From assembly GCA_021815245.1 (NCBI GenBank), contig JAKAHF010000236.1, positions 1-5,052 on the forward strand: a DNA stretch of 5,052 nt. The letters run 5' to 3'. Source of the stretch: Actinomycetes bacterium (GTDB lineage Bacteria; Actinomycetota; Thermoleophilia; RBG-16-64-13). The first letter of the stretch is position 1. Every line of letters begins with the position of its first letter. The notes under the pieces are model-generated. The model was given only the letters and a program-made list of their open reading frames with translations. It made no database searches and was not told the DNA's origin. Below, one piece after another: positions 1 through 5,052 of this stretch. Made by a program: the position numbers and the translations under genes.

Positions 1-942
1 CAAACGGCCCAGCGGCCGGCGGCTTTGCCCCGGCCCGCGGCGGGTGCTCCGCGTCAGCGGGTCTCCACGTGGATCCAATTCGTGGTGCTCTGCCAGCGCT
101 ACCTCGACACCATCTGGCGCGACAAGCGCACGACGATTCTGCTCTTCGCATTGGCGCCGGTGCTCGGGTGTCTCGACTTCATCATTTGGAAGCGCGACGT
201 ACTCGATCTGCAGACGGGCAACGCCACCCGGGCGTCGCTCATGATCTTCATGACCTGCATCGTGGGCGTGCTTGTCGGCACGATCACCTCGGTGCGGGAG
301 ATCGTCAAAGAAGACGCCGTGTACCGGCGCGAGCGCATGGTGGGCCTCAAGGTCATGCCCTACATCGCCTCGAAGGTGCTGATCGGCTTCATATTCGCCT
401 TGTACAGCGGCATCGTGCTCTTCCTGCTCAAACTCGCGGCCGTCGACTTCTCCAGCCTACCCGCGTCCGCACTCGCCCAACTCTTCATTGCGACGACGTT
501 GGGCACGTTCGCCGGCATCATGTGGGGCCTTCTGGTCTCGGCCCTCGCTCCCAGTGAAGACCGGGCGATGCTGCTGGTGATCCTCGTGCTGGTGCCCCAA
601 TTCATGTTCTCGGGCGCCATGGTGCCGCTCGCCGACCTCGGTTGGTTCGGTAAGATCGTGGGGTCGATCACCTCGACACGCTGGCAGTTCGGCGCCATGG
701 TGACCTCGGCGCAGATCGAAAGCGGACCGCGTCTGTCGCCCGACCTCTCCGACACCTACATGCCGGGCATCGAGGCGCTTTCAAACCCGATCGAGAAGCG
801 GTCGCTCATCGCCTCGATGCACAATCAGTATGGTGAGATCTTCCACGTCAACCTGACCCTGTACCTTGGCATGGCCTTGGTGATCTCCCTCGTCATCGTG
901 GGGATCATCACCTTCCTCCAGAAGCGAAAGGACACGCTGTAG
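1..942 (+). CDS. ABC-2/ABCG-type transporter permease, C-terminal part (5' partial)
   Basis: This is the membrane half of an ABC exporter; its substrate is unknown. The frame is open to the window's left edge, so the 313 visible residues are a C-terminal fragment. A TTG at base 25 is in frame but has no ribosome binding site and sits in a Pro/Ala-rich linker, so I do not take it as the start. Counting from base 1, the linker is followed by an amphipathic stretch (STWIQFVVLCQRYL) typical of the ABCG connecting helix. Six hydrophobic segments follow, at about residues 44-63, 78-98, 120-143, 158-182, 189-210 and 284-305. The motif RRERMVGLKVMPYIASK after segment 2 is the hallmark ABCG intracellular-loop sequence. 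A hydrophilic loop of about 70 residues precedes the last helix, and the protein ends in a basic tail. In known relatives such as Rv1747 the missing N-terminus carries FHA and ATPase domains; that is inference here. The stop overlaps the kinase start. Confidence 0.9.
   Translation, partial: QTAQRPAALPRPAAGAPRQRVSTWIQFVVLCQRYLDTIWRDKRTTILLFALAPVLGCLDFIIWKRDVLDLQTGNATRASLMIFMTCIVGVLVGTITSVREIVKEDAVYRRERMVGLKVMPYIASKVLIGFIFALYSGIVLFLLKLAAVDFSSLPASALAQLFIATTLGTFAGIMWGLLVSALAPSEDRAMLLVILVLVPQFMFSGAMVPLADLGWFGKIVGSITSTRWQFGAMVTSAQIESGPRLSPDLSDTYMPGIEALSNPIEKRSLIASMHNQYGEIFHVNLTLYLGMALVISLVIVGIITFLQKRKDTL
927..932 (+). promoter_or_regulatory. Ribosome binding site for the kinase gene
   Basis: AAAGGA lies 9 bases before the GTG at 942, inside the last codons of the transporter gene. 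It supports GTG 942 as the kinase start and translational coupling through the one-base TAG/GTG overlap. Confidence 0.7.
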
Positions 943-3299
943 TGGCAGACCTCGTCGGCAAGCAACTCGGCAGGTACACGGTGACCGGCCTGATCGGCCA
1001 GGGCGGCATGGCGACCGTCTACAAGGCCCACGATCCGGTACTCGACCGAGTGGTCGCCATCAAAGTCATGCATGGGCATCTGGCCTCCGACCCCGCCTTT
1101 GTCGGCCGCTTTCAGCATGAGGCCCAGGCGGTCGCCGCGCTCAGCCACCCCAATATCGTCAAGGTCTTCGACTTCGGCACCGAGGCCGACTCGTACTACA
1201 TGGTCATGGAGCTCATCGACGGCTCGACGTTGGCCACGTTGCTCACCGAGCGCGCGGCCGCGGCCGCGCCGAACCGTGGCCCCCTTTCGGCCAAGGAGAT
1301 CCTGCGCATCTTCCCGCCGCTCTGTTCGGCGATCGACTACGCCGGATCGCGGGGCATGGTGCACCGCGATATCAAACCGGCCAACGTTCTCCTGAGCGCT
1401 CAAGGCGATCCCATTCTCACCGACTACGGCATCGCCAAGCTCATGGGCGCGACCTCGTACACGGCGGTGGGCATGGTCATGGGATCGGCCCACTACATGT
1501 CGCCCGAACAGGTGCAGGGGTTCGCGACCGACGTTCGCAGCGACATCTACTCCCTGGGCGTTTGCCTATTCGAAGCCCTGGCCGGCAAGGTGCCGTACGA
1601 CGCCGAGACGACCGCATCGATCCTCGCGCAGCATCTGTCGGCTCCCATCCCGCCGGCACAGACATTCAACCCGGGCCTGCCGGCCGATATCCAAGCCGTG
1701 GTCGACAAAGTGCTCGCCAAGGAACCCGAGAAGCGCTTCCAGAAAGCGACCGCCCTCGCCACGGCACTGCAGACCATCCTCTCCCGCCCCGCGGGAACGC
1801 CGACAACCGGAGAGCGACCCGTCGCTCAGAATCTCGCCGCCACCGTCATCGTACAGGGAGGCGGTCAGCCGCCGAGACCCGTCACGCCGGCAGGCATCCC
1901 AATCCCCACACCGACAGGCATCCCCATCCCGACGCCGACCGGCATTCCGGTCTACGGCGCTCCGACTCCGCCGTCGGGCTCGCCGGTTGCCGGCAATTCG
2001 GGCATGCAGCCCATCCAGACACCGCTCGGCGCCACGCGGCTCGAGCAGGTCGCGGTCGTCCCGGAGCCCAGCTCGCCCTACGCCGGGGTGGGTACCCAAG
2101 AATGGCCTGGGGCAGGCCGGCGGCGCAAGAAGAAACCATGGCCCGCGCTCATCGGAGGCGTGGTGGTGATCATCGTCGCGGTCGTCGCGGTGGTGCTGCT
2201 GACCGGCTCTGACGACAAGGGCGGTCAGACGACGGCGACGACTCTGCCGGGCGGCATGACCCTGGGCAGCGACATGCTGGTGCCGACCACCGCCCTGCTG
2301 CCGCAGATCGCCCAGCTCATCAATGAGGGCGACAGCTTGGTGCGCAACGGCCAACTCGACGAAGCCATCGAGAAGTACAACGAGGCCCTCAAGACGAGTC
2401 CCGACAGCGATCTGGCCCGCACGCAGCTGGGCATCGCCTACTACTTGCATCGTGGGTTCCCGAGAGACATGGCGCCTCAGCAGCTACAGATCGCCACTAC
2501 GGCCAATCCCATGAACGGCGTCGCCTGGGACTTCCTCGGCCTCTCGTTGCTCGCGGTGTTCACCGAGTACCAAGCCGGTGATCTCGCCACTGCCGAGCAG
2601 GCCTGCCGCGCGGCGCTCAAGCTCAACATGCGCGACGCGCAGGCCCATGCCTTCCTCGCCCGCATCCTCGCCACAGGCGGTCGCCTCGACGAGGCGCAGC
2701 CCGAACTCCAGACGGCACTCGACTTCGCGCCCAAAGATCCATGGGTGCTGGCCTCGGCGGGATGGGTACGCTCCATCCAGTCGCAATGGACCGAAGCGGC
2801 TACCTTCTACCAACAGGCGATCGCGACCCGGCCGAAGTGGGCCGCATTCCTTCACCTCTACGCTGAAGCGTTGCGCGAGTCGGGGCAGTTCGAGCAGGCC
2901 ATGGGCATCTACGCCAACGAACTCCTGCTCGGACAGGGCTACGAAGCCGCGGCGCACGAAGGCCTGGGAGTCACGCTCTGGAAGATAGGCGACTTGGCCG
3001 GCGCCGTCACCAACCTCGAGGCCTCGTTGGCCCTCGATGCCACCAGCCACTTCGCGCATTGGGCCCTTGGAGCCGTGCTCGACGAGCAGGGCCTCTACGA
3101 TTCAGCCCTGCCCCATCTCCAAGCCGCGGTTGCGGCGGCCCCCAACAGCGCCGGATATCAGGAGTGGCTGGGCGACTGCCTCTTCAACATGGGTCGGTAC
3201 CAGGAGGCGAGAGCGGCCATCGACAAAGCCTTGCAGATCGACCCCAACCGGGCCGGCGCCGAGAGCATCTCGGTTCAGCTGACACAGAAGGGCTACTGA
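942..3299 (+). CDS. Transmembrane Ser/Thr protein kinase with extracytoplasmic TPR sensor domain
   Basis: This is a Hanks-type receptor kinase of 785 residues that phosphorylates Ser/Thr on target proteins. The kinase domain spans about residues 12-276. It has a Gly-rich loop (G19, G21, G22, V26), VAIK lysine K41, helix-C glutamate E60, the catalytic loop HRDIKPANVLL (D143, K145, N148), a metal-binding DYG (D161), possible activation-loop phosphosites T171 and T174, an SPE motif at 187-189, D201 and R265. All catalytic residues are present, so it should be active. A Pro-rich linker (about 282-390) contains GIPIPTPT repeats. RRRKKK at 393-398 precedes a single membrane helix (about 401-422), which puts the C-terminus outside. 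After a Thr-rich stalk, residues about 452-781 form roughly nine 34-residue TPR-like units, the last being WLGDCLFNMGRYQEARAAI and onward to DP at 767-768. TPRs usually bind peptides or proteins, so the ligand may be an envelope protein. The usual PASTA ectodomain is absent. The start is chosen from the ribosome binding site and overlap with the transporter, its probable substrate or partner. Confidence 0.93.
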   Translation: MADLVGKQLGRYTVTGLIGQGGMATVYKAHDPVLDRVVAIKVMHGHLASDPAFVGRFQHEAQAVAALSHPNIVKVFDFGTEADSYYMVMELIDGSTLATLLTERAAAAAPNRGPLSAKEILRIFPPLCSAIDYAGSRGMVHRDIKPANVLLSAQGDPILTDYGIAKLMGATSYTAVGMVMGSAHYMSPEQVQGFATDVRSDIYSLGVCLFEALAGKVPYDAETTASILAQHLSAPIPPAQTFNPGLPADIQAVVDKVLAKEPEKRFQKATALATALQTILSRPAGTPTTGERPVAQNLAATVIVQGGGQPPRPVTPAGIPIPTPTGIPIPTPTGIPVYGAPTPPSGSPVAGNSGMQPIQTPLGATRLEQVAVVPEPSSPYAGVGTQEWPGAGRRRKKKPWPALIGGVVVIIVAVVAVVLLTGSDDKGGQTTATTLPGGMTLGSDMLVPTTALLPQIAQLINEGDSLVRNGQLDEAIEKYNEALKTSPDSDLARTQLGIAYYLHRGFPRDMAPQQLQIATTANPMNGVAWDFLGLSLLAVFTEYQAGDLATAEQACRAALKLNMRDAQAHAFLARILATGGRLDEAQPELQTALDFAPKDPWVLASAGWVRSIQSQWTEAATFYQQAIATRPKWAAFLHLYAEALRESGQFEQAMGIYANELLLGQGYEAAAHEGLGVTLWKIGDLAGAVTNLEASLALDATSHFAHWALGAVLDEQGLYDSALPHLQAAVAAAPNSAGYQEWLGDCLFNMGRYQEARAAIDKALQIDPNRAGAESISVQLTQKGY
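1252..1269. repeat. Perfect 18-base GC palindrome inside the kinase gene
   Basis: The 18 bases GCGCGGCCGCGGCCGCGC read the same on both strands. They encode an Ala5 run (residues 105-109) in a short insertion between the hinge region and helix E of the kinase. Alternating GCG and GCC alanine codons could produce this without any function. Confidence 0.6.
1893..1949 (+). repeat. Tandem 24-base repeat encoding GIPIPTPT
   Basis: Two 24-base units (1893-1916 and 1917-1940) both encode GIPIPTPT. A partial third unit (GIP, then VYGAPTP) starts at 1941. The units differ mainly at third codon positions, so the protein sequence is conserved better than the DNA. They form part of the Pro/Thr-rich juxtamembrane linker on the cytoplasmic side of the kinase, likely an extended spacer or a docking or phosphorylation segment. 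Confidence 0.8.
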
Positions 3300-3304
3300 T
3301 CCCG

Positions 3305-3344
3305 ACAAGGCGGATTATGACTGCCGGGTCACGGTCCGTCTTGT
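3305..3344 (+). terminator. Strong stem-loop just after the kinase stop; possible terminator without U-tract
   Basis: ACAAGGCGGA (3305-3314) pairs over ten positions with TCCGTCTTGT (3335-3344), with one G-U pair. An inner TGAC/GTCA stem (3318-3321 with 3328-3331) closes a six-base loop. The hairpin begins five bases after the kinase stop. No run of T follows, so it is not a classical intrinsic terminator. It may be a U-less terminator, an mRNA 3'-end stabiliser, or a partial attenuator between the kinase and the downstream gene. Its right arm touches the candidate -35 box at 3341. Confidence 0.45.
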
Positions 3345-3369
3345 GTCTGGCACGTTGCCGGACTACTAT
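3341..3369 (+). promoter_or_regulatory. Candidate sigma-70-type promoter for the DUF6777-like gene
   Basis: TTGTGT (3341-3346) and TACTAT (3364-3369) are separated by exactly 17 bases. The -35 match is poor (3 of 6) and the -10 match moderate (4 of 6). Transcription would begin near 3376, leaving a leader of about 30 bases before the ATG at 3407. If real, the exported protein can be made independently of the transporter-kinase mRNA. This was found by eye only. Confidence 0.35.
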
Positions 3370-3391
3370 CGTCCCACGGGGTAGGTCGAGC

Positions 3392-3397
3392 AGGAGG
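3392..3397 (+). promoter_or_regulatory. Ribosome binding site fixing the start at 3407
   Basis: A full consensus AGGAGG lies 9 bases before ATG 3407. The reading frame is open back to 3059, inside the kinase gene. This site, together with the signal peptide that starts directly at 3407, decides the start. The nearby ATG at 3399 is in another frame. Confidence 0.85.
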
Positions 3398-3406
3398 TAT
3401 GTCGCT

Positions 3407-4786
3407 ATGGGTGCTCGGAGACAGATGATCTTGCTCGTCTCGGCGCTTGTTGTGGCGCTGATGGTCGCGGCGCTTGCATCTGCGGGCTGTGGTGGGGGCT
3501 CCGGCGGCACCACAGCCACCGGCTCGGGCGAGGTGTTCACTCAGGCGGCCGGGGAGATCTTCCTCGAGCCGGCCGGAGAGGCGGGACCCGAGTCGTTCGC
3601 CGGAGACTCTCTCGTCTATGACCATGCCATCCCCAGTCCGACGTCTCTGGCAGCGCTCACCACTCTGCCCACCATGCCGGGCTCGCCCGTGCAGGTCGCC
3701 TCGATGCTGGGCGGCTCTCCGGGTCTCTATGGCGGCTCGCGCAGCAAGTTGATCGCCGACAAGGACGCGCAACTCAAGTTCCTGCAGGAGAATCTCGACA
3801 AAGCCGCCGCCTTCTGCGCGGCTCTGAACGCCGATTCCACCCTGCTGTGGAGCGGCGGCAACCAGGTCACGGTCGAGCAACTCGCCTCCTACTTCGCCGA
3901 GCTGACGCCCGTACTCCTGACGCGCGACCTCCGGGTGACCAACCACGGCTTCCGCGACGGCAAGCCGACGCCACGTCAATCGATACTCCAAGCGGGCCAG
4001 TACGTGCTCGTCGACATCTTCGGCGTGCCGCGCGCTCGGTGCGAGTGCGGCAACCCGCTCATTCCGCCGATCGCCGTTTCGGTGAAGCCTCGCTACACCG
4101 GCAAGCCGTGGCAGGGATTCGACCCCAGTGTCGTCGTCGTCATCCAACCCTCCGCTGTGAAGATCGAGAGCTTCGTGCTGATCGACATCGATACCGGTCA
4201 GACCTTCGAGCGGGTTGTCGGATCGAGCGGAGACAGAGACGCCGAGCGCACCACGACCACCACGCTGCCGCCCACCACCTCGACCATGTCGACGACGACT
4301 ACCACTGAAGTCCTGAATGTGCCGATCTCGGCGAATGAGTTGAACGGCGCATGGGAGGGCATGTTCACGATCACAGACGTGTATTTCGACGAAGCGGCCG
4401 CCCAGGCGAACGAAGAAGCAGGTTGTGCCATGGCCTTCTTCAACGAGGCGAAGGGCCAGCCGCTTCCGATGACCATGGACATCACCATGGACCCGGGTGG
4501 CAAGGGTGGCTCCGCGGTCATTCTCATAGACTTCTCGGGCGTGGATTTCGGTGAGGGCGCAAACGTCGACAACACGCCCACGACCGTACGCTTCACGTTC
4601 GACGGCGCTACGTTGAGCTTCGACATGTCGGCCAGCAGCGGCCAGGGGCTGGCGAGCACCATGACCGCCAGAGTGTCGCGGGGCCCGACCGGGTTGCTTC
4701 TCATGATCGGCTCCATGATCAGCGGAGACGTGAGCAGCCTGGGCATGAAGTCCGAGTTCCAGCTCGACAAGCAGATGATTCTCTGA
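3407..4786 (+). CDS. Exported DUF6777-like protein, possible lipoprotein, with unknown C-terminal domain
   Basis: This is a 459-residue secreted protein of unknown function. A signal peptide (basic residues 4-5, hydrophobic 7-23) ends in ASAGC. C28 could be lipidated, but the -3 residue is Ser rather than the usual Leu, so signal peptidase I cleavage after ASA (24-26) is also possible. A Gly/Ser/Thr spacer follows. Residues about 42-271 resemble the actinobacterial DUF6777 family as I remember it: EIFLEPAGEAGPESF, GGSPGLYGG, LTPVLLTRDLRVTNHGFRDG, a stretch ending LQAGQYVLVD, and GVPRARCECGNPL with a CxC pair at 212/214. A Thr-rich linker (282-300) leads to residues 303-459. That part starts ELNGAWEGMFTITD and has alternating hydrophobic strands suggesting a beta-rich fold I cannot name. 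There are no catalytic motifs I recognise. It follows the kinase by 107 bases on the same strand, so it may belong to the same envelope-signalling locus, for example as a ligand or partner of the TPR ectodomain; that role is inference. Confidence 0.88.
   Translation: MGARRQMILLVSALVVALMVAALASAGCGGGSGGTTATGSGEVFTQAAGEIFLEPAGEAGPESFAGDSLVYDHAIPSPTSLAALTTLPTMPGSPVQVASMLGGSPGLYGGSRSKLIADKDAQLKFLQENLDKAAAFCAALNADSTLLWSGGNQVTVEQLASYFAELTPVLLTRDLRVTNHGFRDGKPTPRQSILQAGQYVLVDIFGVPRARCECGNPLIPPIAVSVKPRYTGKPWQGFDPSVVVVIQPSAVKIESFVLIDIDTGQTFERVVGSSGDRDAERTTTTTLPPTTSTMSTTTTTEVLNVPISANELNGAWEGMFTITDVYFDEAAAQANEEAGCAMAFFNEAKGQPLPMTMDITMDPGGKGGSAVILIDFSGVDFGEGANVDNTPTTVRFTFDGATLSFDMSASSGQGLASTMTARVSRGPTGLLLMIGSMISGDVSSLGMKSEFQLDKQMIL
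4250..4306 (+). repeat. Thr-rich low-complexity linker
   Basis: Runs of ACC/ACG/ACT codons encode a segment with 15 Thr in 19 residues (TTTTTLPPTTSTMSTTTTT, residues 282-300). It separates the DUF6777-like domain from the C-terminal domain. Such Thr/Pro linkers are common in actinobacterial secreted proteins and can be O-glycosylated; modification here is not shown. Confidence 0.75.
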
Positions 4787-4796
4787 CGAGCTCTTC

Positions 4797-4815
4797 CTGT
4801 GCCGGGAGGGCACGG
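4797..4815 (+). terminator. Small hairpin after the DUF6777-like gene, weak terminator candidate
   Basis: CTGTGCC (4797-4803) pairs with GGCACGG (4809-4815) over seven positions, one of them G-U, around a five-base loop. It starts ten bases after the stop codon. There is no T-run behind it. A competing stem (GGCGA 4814-4818 with TCGCC 4829-4833) overlaps it. Its position fits termination or mRNA end protection, but the evidence is modest. Confidence 0.35.
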
Positions 4816-4851
4816 CGAGTCCACCTCTTCGCCGACGGGGAACTATGCACG

Positions 4852-4881
4852 TTGAGAGCGCGTCGAGTGCTCCGTTAGCAC
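4852..4881 (+). promoter_or_regulatory. Weak candidate promoter for the last gene
   Basis: TTGAGA (4852-4857) matches the -35 consensus at five of six bases. The best -10 after an 18-base gap is TAGCAC (4876-4881), only three of six. This leaves about 20 bases to the start codon at 4901. A real promoter is likely somewhere in this gap given the preceding hairpin, but this one is tentative. Confidence 0.2.
4867..4881. repeat. Short inverted repeat upstream of the last gene
   Basis: GTGCT and AGCAC form a perfect five-base inverted repeat around CCGTT, ending seven bases before the ribosome binding site. It could be a small mRNA hairpin or half-site pair for a regulator. It is short enough to arise by chance. 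Confidence 0.3.
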
Positions 4882-4887
4882 ATGGAG

Positions 4888-4894
4888 AAAGGAG
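4888..4894 (+). promoter_or_regulatory. Ribosome binding site for the last gene
   Basis: AAAGGAG lies six bases before ATG 4901. It selects this ATG over the ATG at 4882, which is in a different frame and would not give a signal peptide. Confidence 0.75.
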
Positions 4895-4900
4895 CGGGCA

Positions 4901-5052
4901 ATGGTTCGGTTCTCAAAAAGGGCGCTGCTGCTTTTGGCCCTGACGCTTTGTCTTCTACTTGGTGGTGGTTCGACGGTCTTCGCGGCCTCGTGGGCGGACC
5001 TCGATGACGACATCCTCAATGGCTACGGTCTGACCAACGACCAGATATCTCA
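4901..5052 (+). CDS. Secreted protein, N-terminal fragment (3' partial), possibly SLH-like
   Basis: Only 50 codons are visible before the window ends. The protein opens with a clear Sec signal peptide: basic MVRFSKR, a Leu-rich core at residues 8-20, then GGGSTVFAAS with signal peptidase I cleavage likely after A28 or A29. The mature protein begins WADLDDDILNGYGLTNDQIS. The WADL...YGLT pattern is reminiscent of secreted actinobacterial proteins whose repeats begin like S-layer-homology units, but 20 residues cannot establish that. Export is well supported and function is not. It is on the same strand, 114 bases after the DUF6777-like gene, and may be a separate transcription unit. Confidence 0.75.
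   Translation, partial: MVRFSKRALLLLALTLCLLLGGGSTVFAASWADLDDDILNGYGLTNDQIS

Noticed and set aside
25..27. TTG as the true start of the ABC transporter gene
   Set aside because: The frame stays open to base 1, there is no ribosome binding site, and the preceding codons continue the same Ala/Pro linker expected between the ATPase and membrane domains.
1252..1269. 18-base palindrome as a regulatory or protein-binding site
   Set aside because: It lies in mid-gene and is made of alternating GCG/GCC alanine codons, so it is most simply explained by codon composition. It is listed as a repeat only.
1566..2450. Open frame of 294 codons on the - strand inside the kinase gene
   Set aside because: It is Arg-rich and lacks domain signals, and it lies opposite the well-supported kinase linker and membrane region. 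It is a GC-driven shadow frame.
3059..3406. Upstream extension of the DUF6777-like frame into the kinase gene
   Set aside because: The extension encodes Arg/Gly/Pro-rich sequence overlapping the kinase TPR region. The AGGAGG at 3392 and the signal peptide place the start at 3407.
3329..4813. Long open frame of 494 codons on the - strand opposite the DUF6777-like gene
   Set aside because: Its product is low-complexity and rich in Arg, Gly and His, with no recognisable domain. The + strand frame has a consensus ribosome binding site, signal peptide and family-like motifs. Long antisense frames are expected in GC-rich genes.
1..5052. CRISPR array, tRNA, rRNA, insertion sequence or attachment site
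   Set aside because: I saw no spaced direct repeats, tRNA-like cloverleaf, rRNA segments, transposase motifs or terminal inverted repeats. The window is almost fully occupied by chromosomal-style genes.

Overview
This GC-rich window most likely comes from an actinomycete-like bacterium (Actinomycetota). The evidence is the GTG start, an ABCG-type permease next to a Hanks-type Ser/Thr kinase, threonine-rich extracytoplasmic linkers, and a secreted protein that reads like the actinobacterial DUF6777 family. A Chloroflexota or other GC-rich relative cannot be excluded. All genes lie on the + strand, and gaps between them are short (107 and 114 bases).

Layout. Bases 1-942 hold the C-terminal membrane half of an ABC-2/ABCG-like transporter whose 5' part lies outside the window. 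Its stop codon overlaps by one base the GTG start of a 785-residue transmembrane Ser/Thr protein kinase (942-3299). The kinase has a cytoplasmic catalytic domain, a Pro-rich juxtamembrane linker, one membrane helix, and an extracytoplasmic sensor half made of about nine TPR-like repeats. A 107-base gap follows, with a strong stem-loop just after the kinase stop and a plausible sigma-70-type promoter. Bases 3407-4786 encode an exported, possibly lipid-anchored protein: a DUF6777-like domain, a Thr-rich linker and an unrecognised C-terminal domain. A second gap of 114 bases leads to the start of another secreted protein (4901 to the window edge). Its first mature residues faintly resemble an S-layer-homology-like repeat.

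How the parts may work together. The transporter and kinase are almost certainly co-translated. This recalls M. tuberculosis, where the kinase PknF is adjacent to, and phosphorylates, the FHA-containing ABC transporter Rv1747; the gene order is reversed here. The inferred picture is a cell-envelope cassette. The TPR ectodomain would sense an envelope protein or peptide, the kinase would regulate the exporter, and the DUF6777 protein and the next secreted protein would act outside the membrane. The coupling of the first two genes is seen directly. Membership of the two downstream genes in the same system is only a proximity argument.
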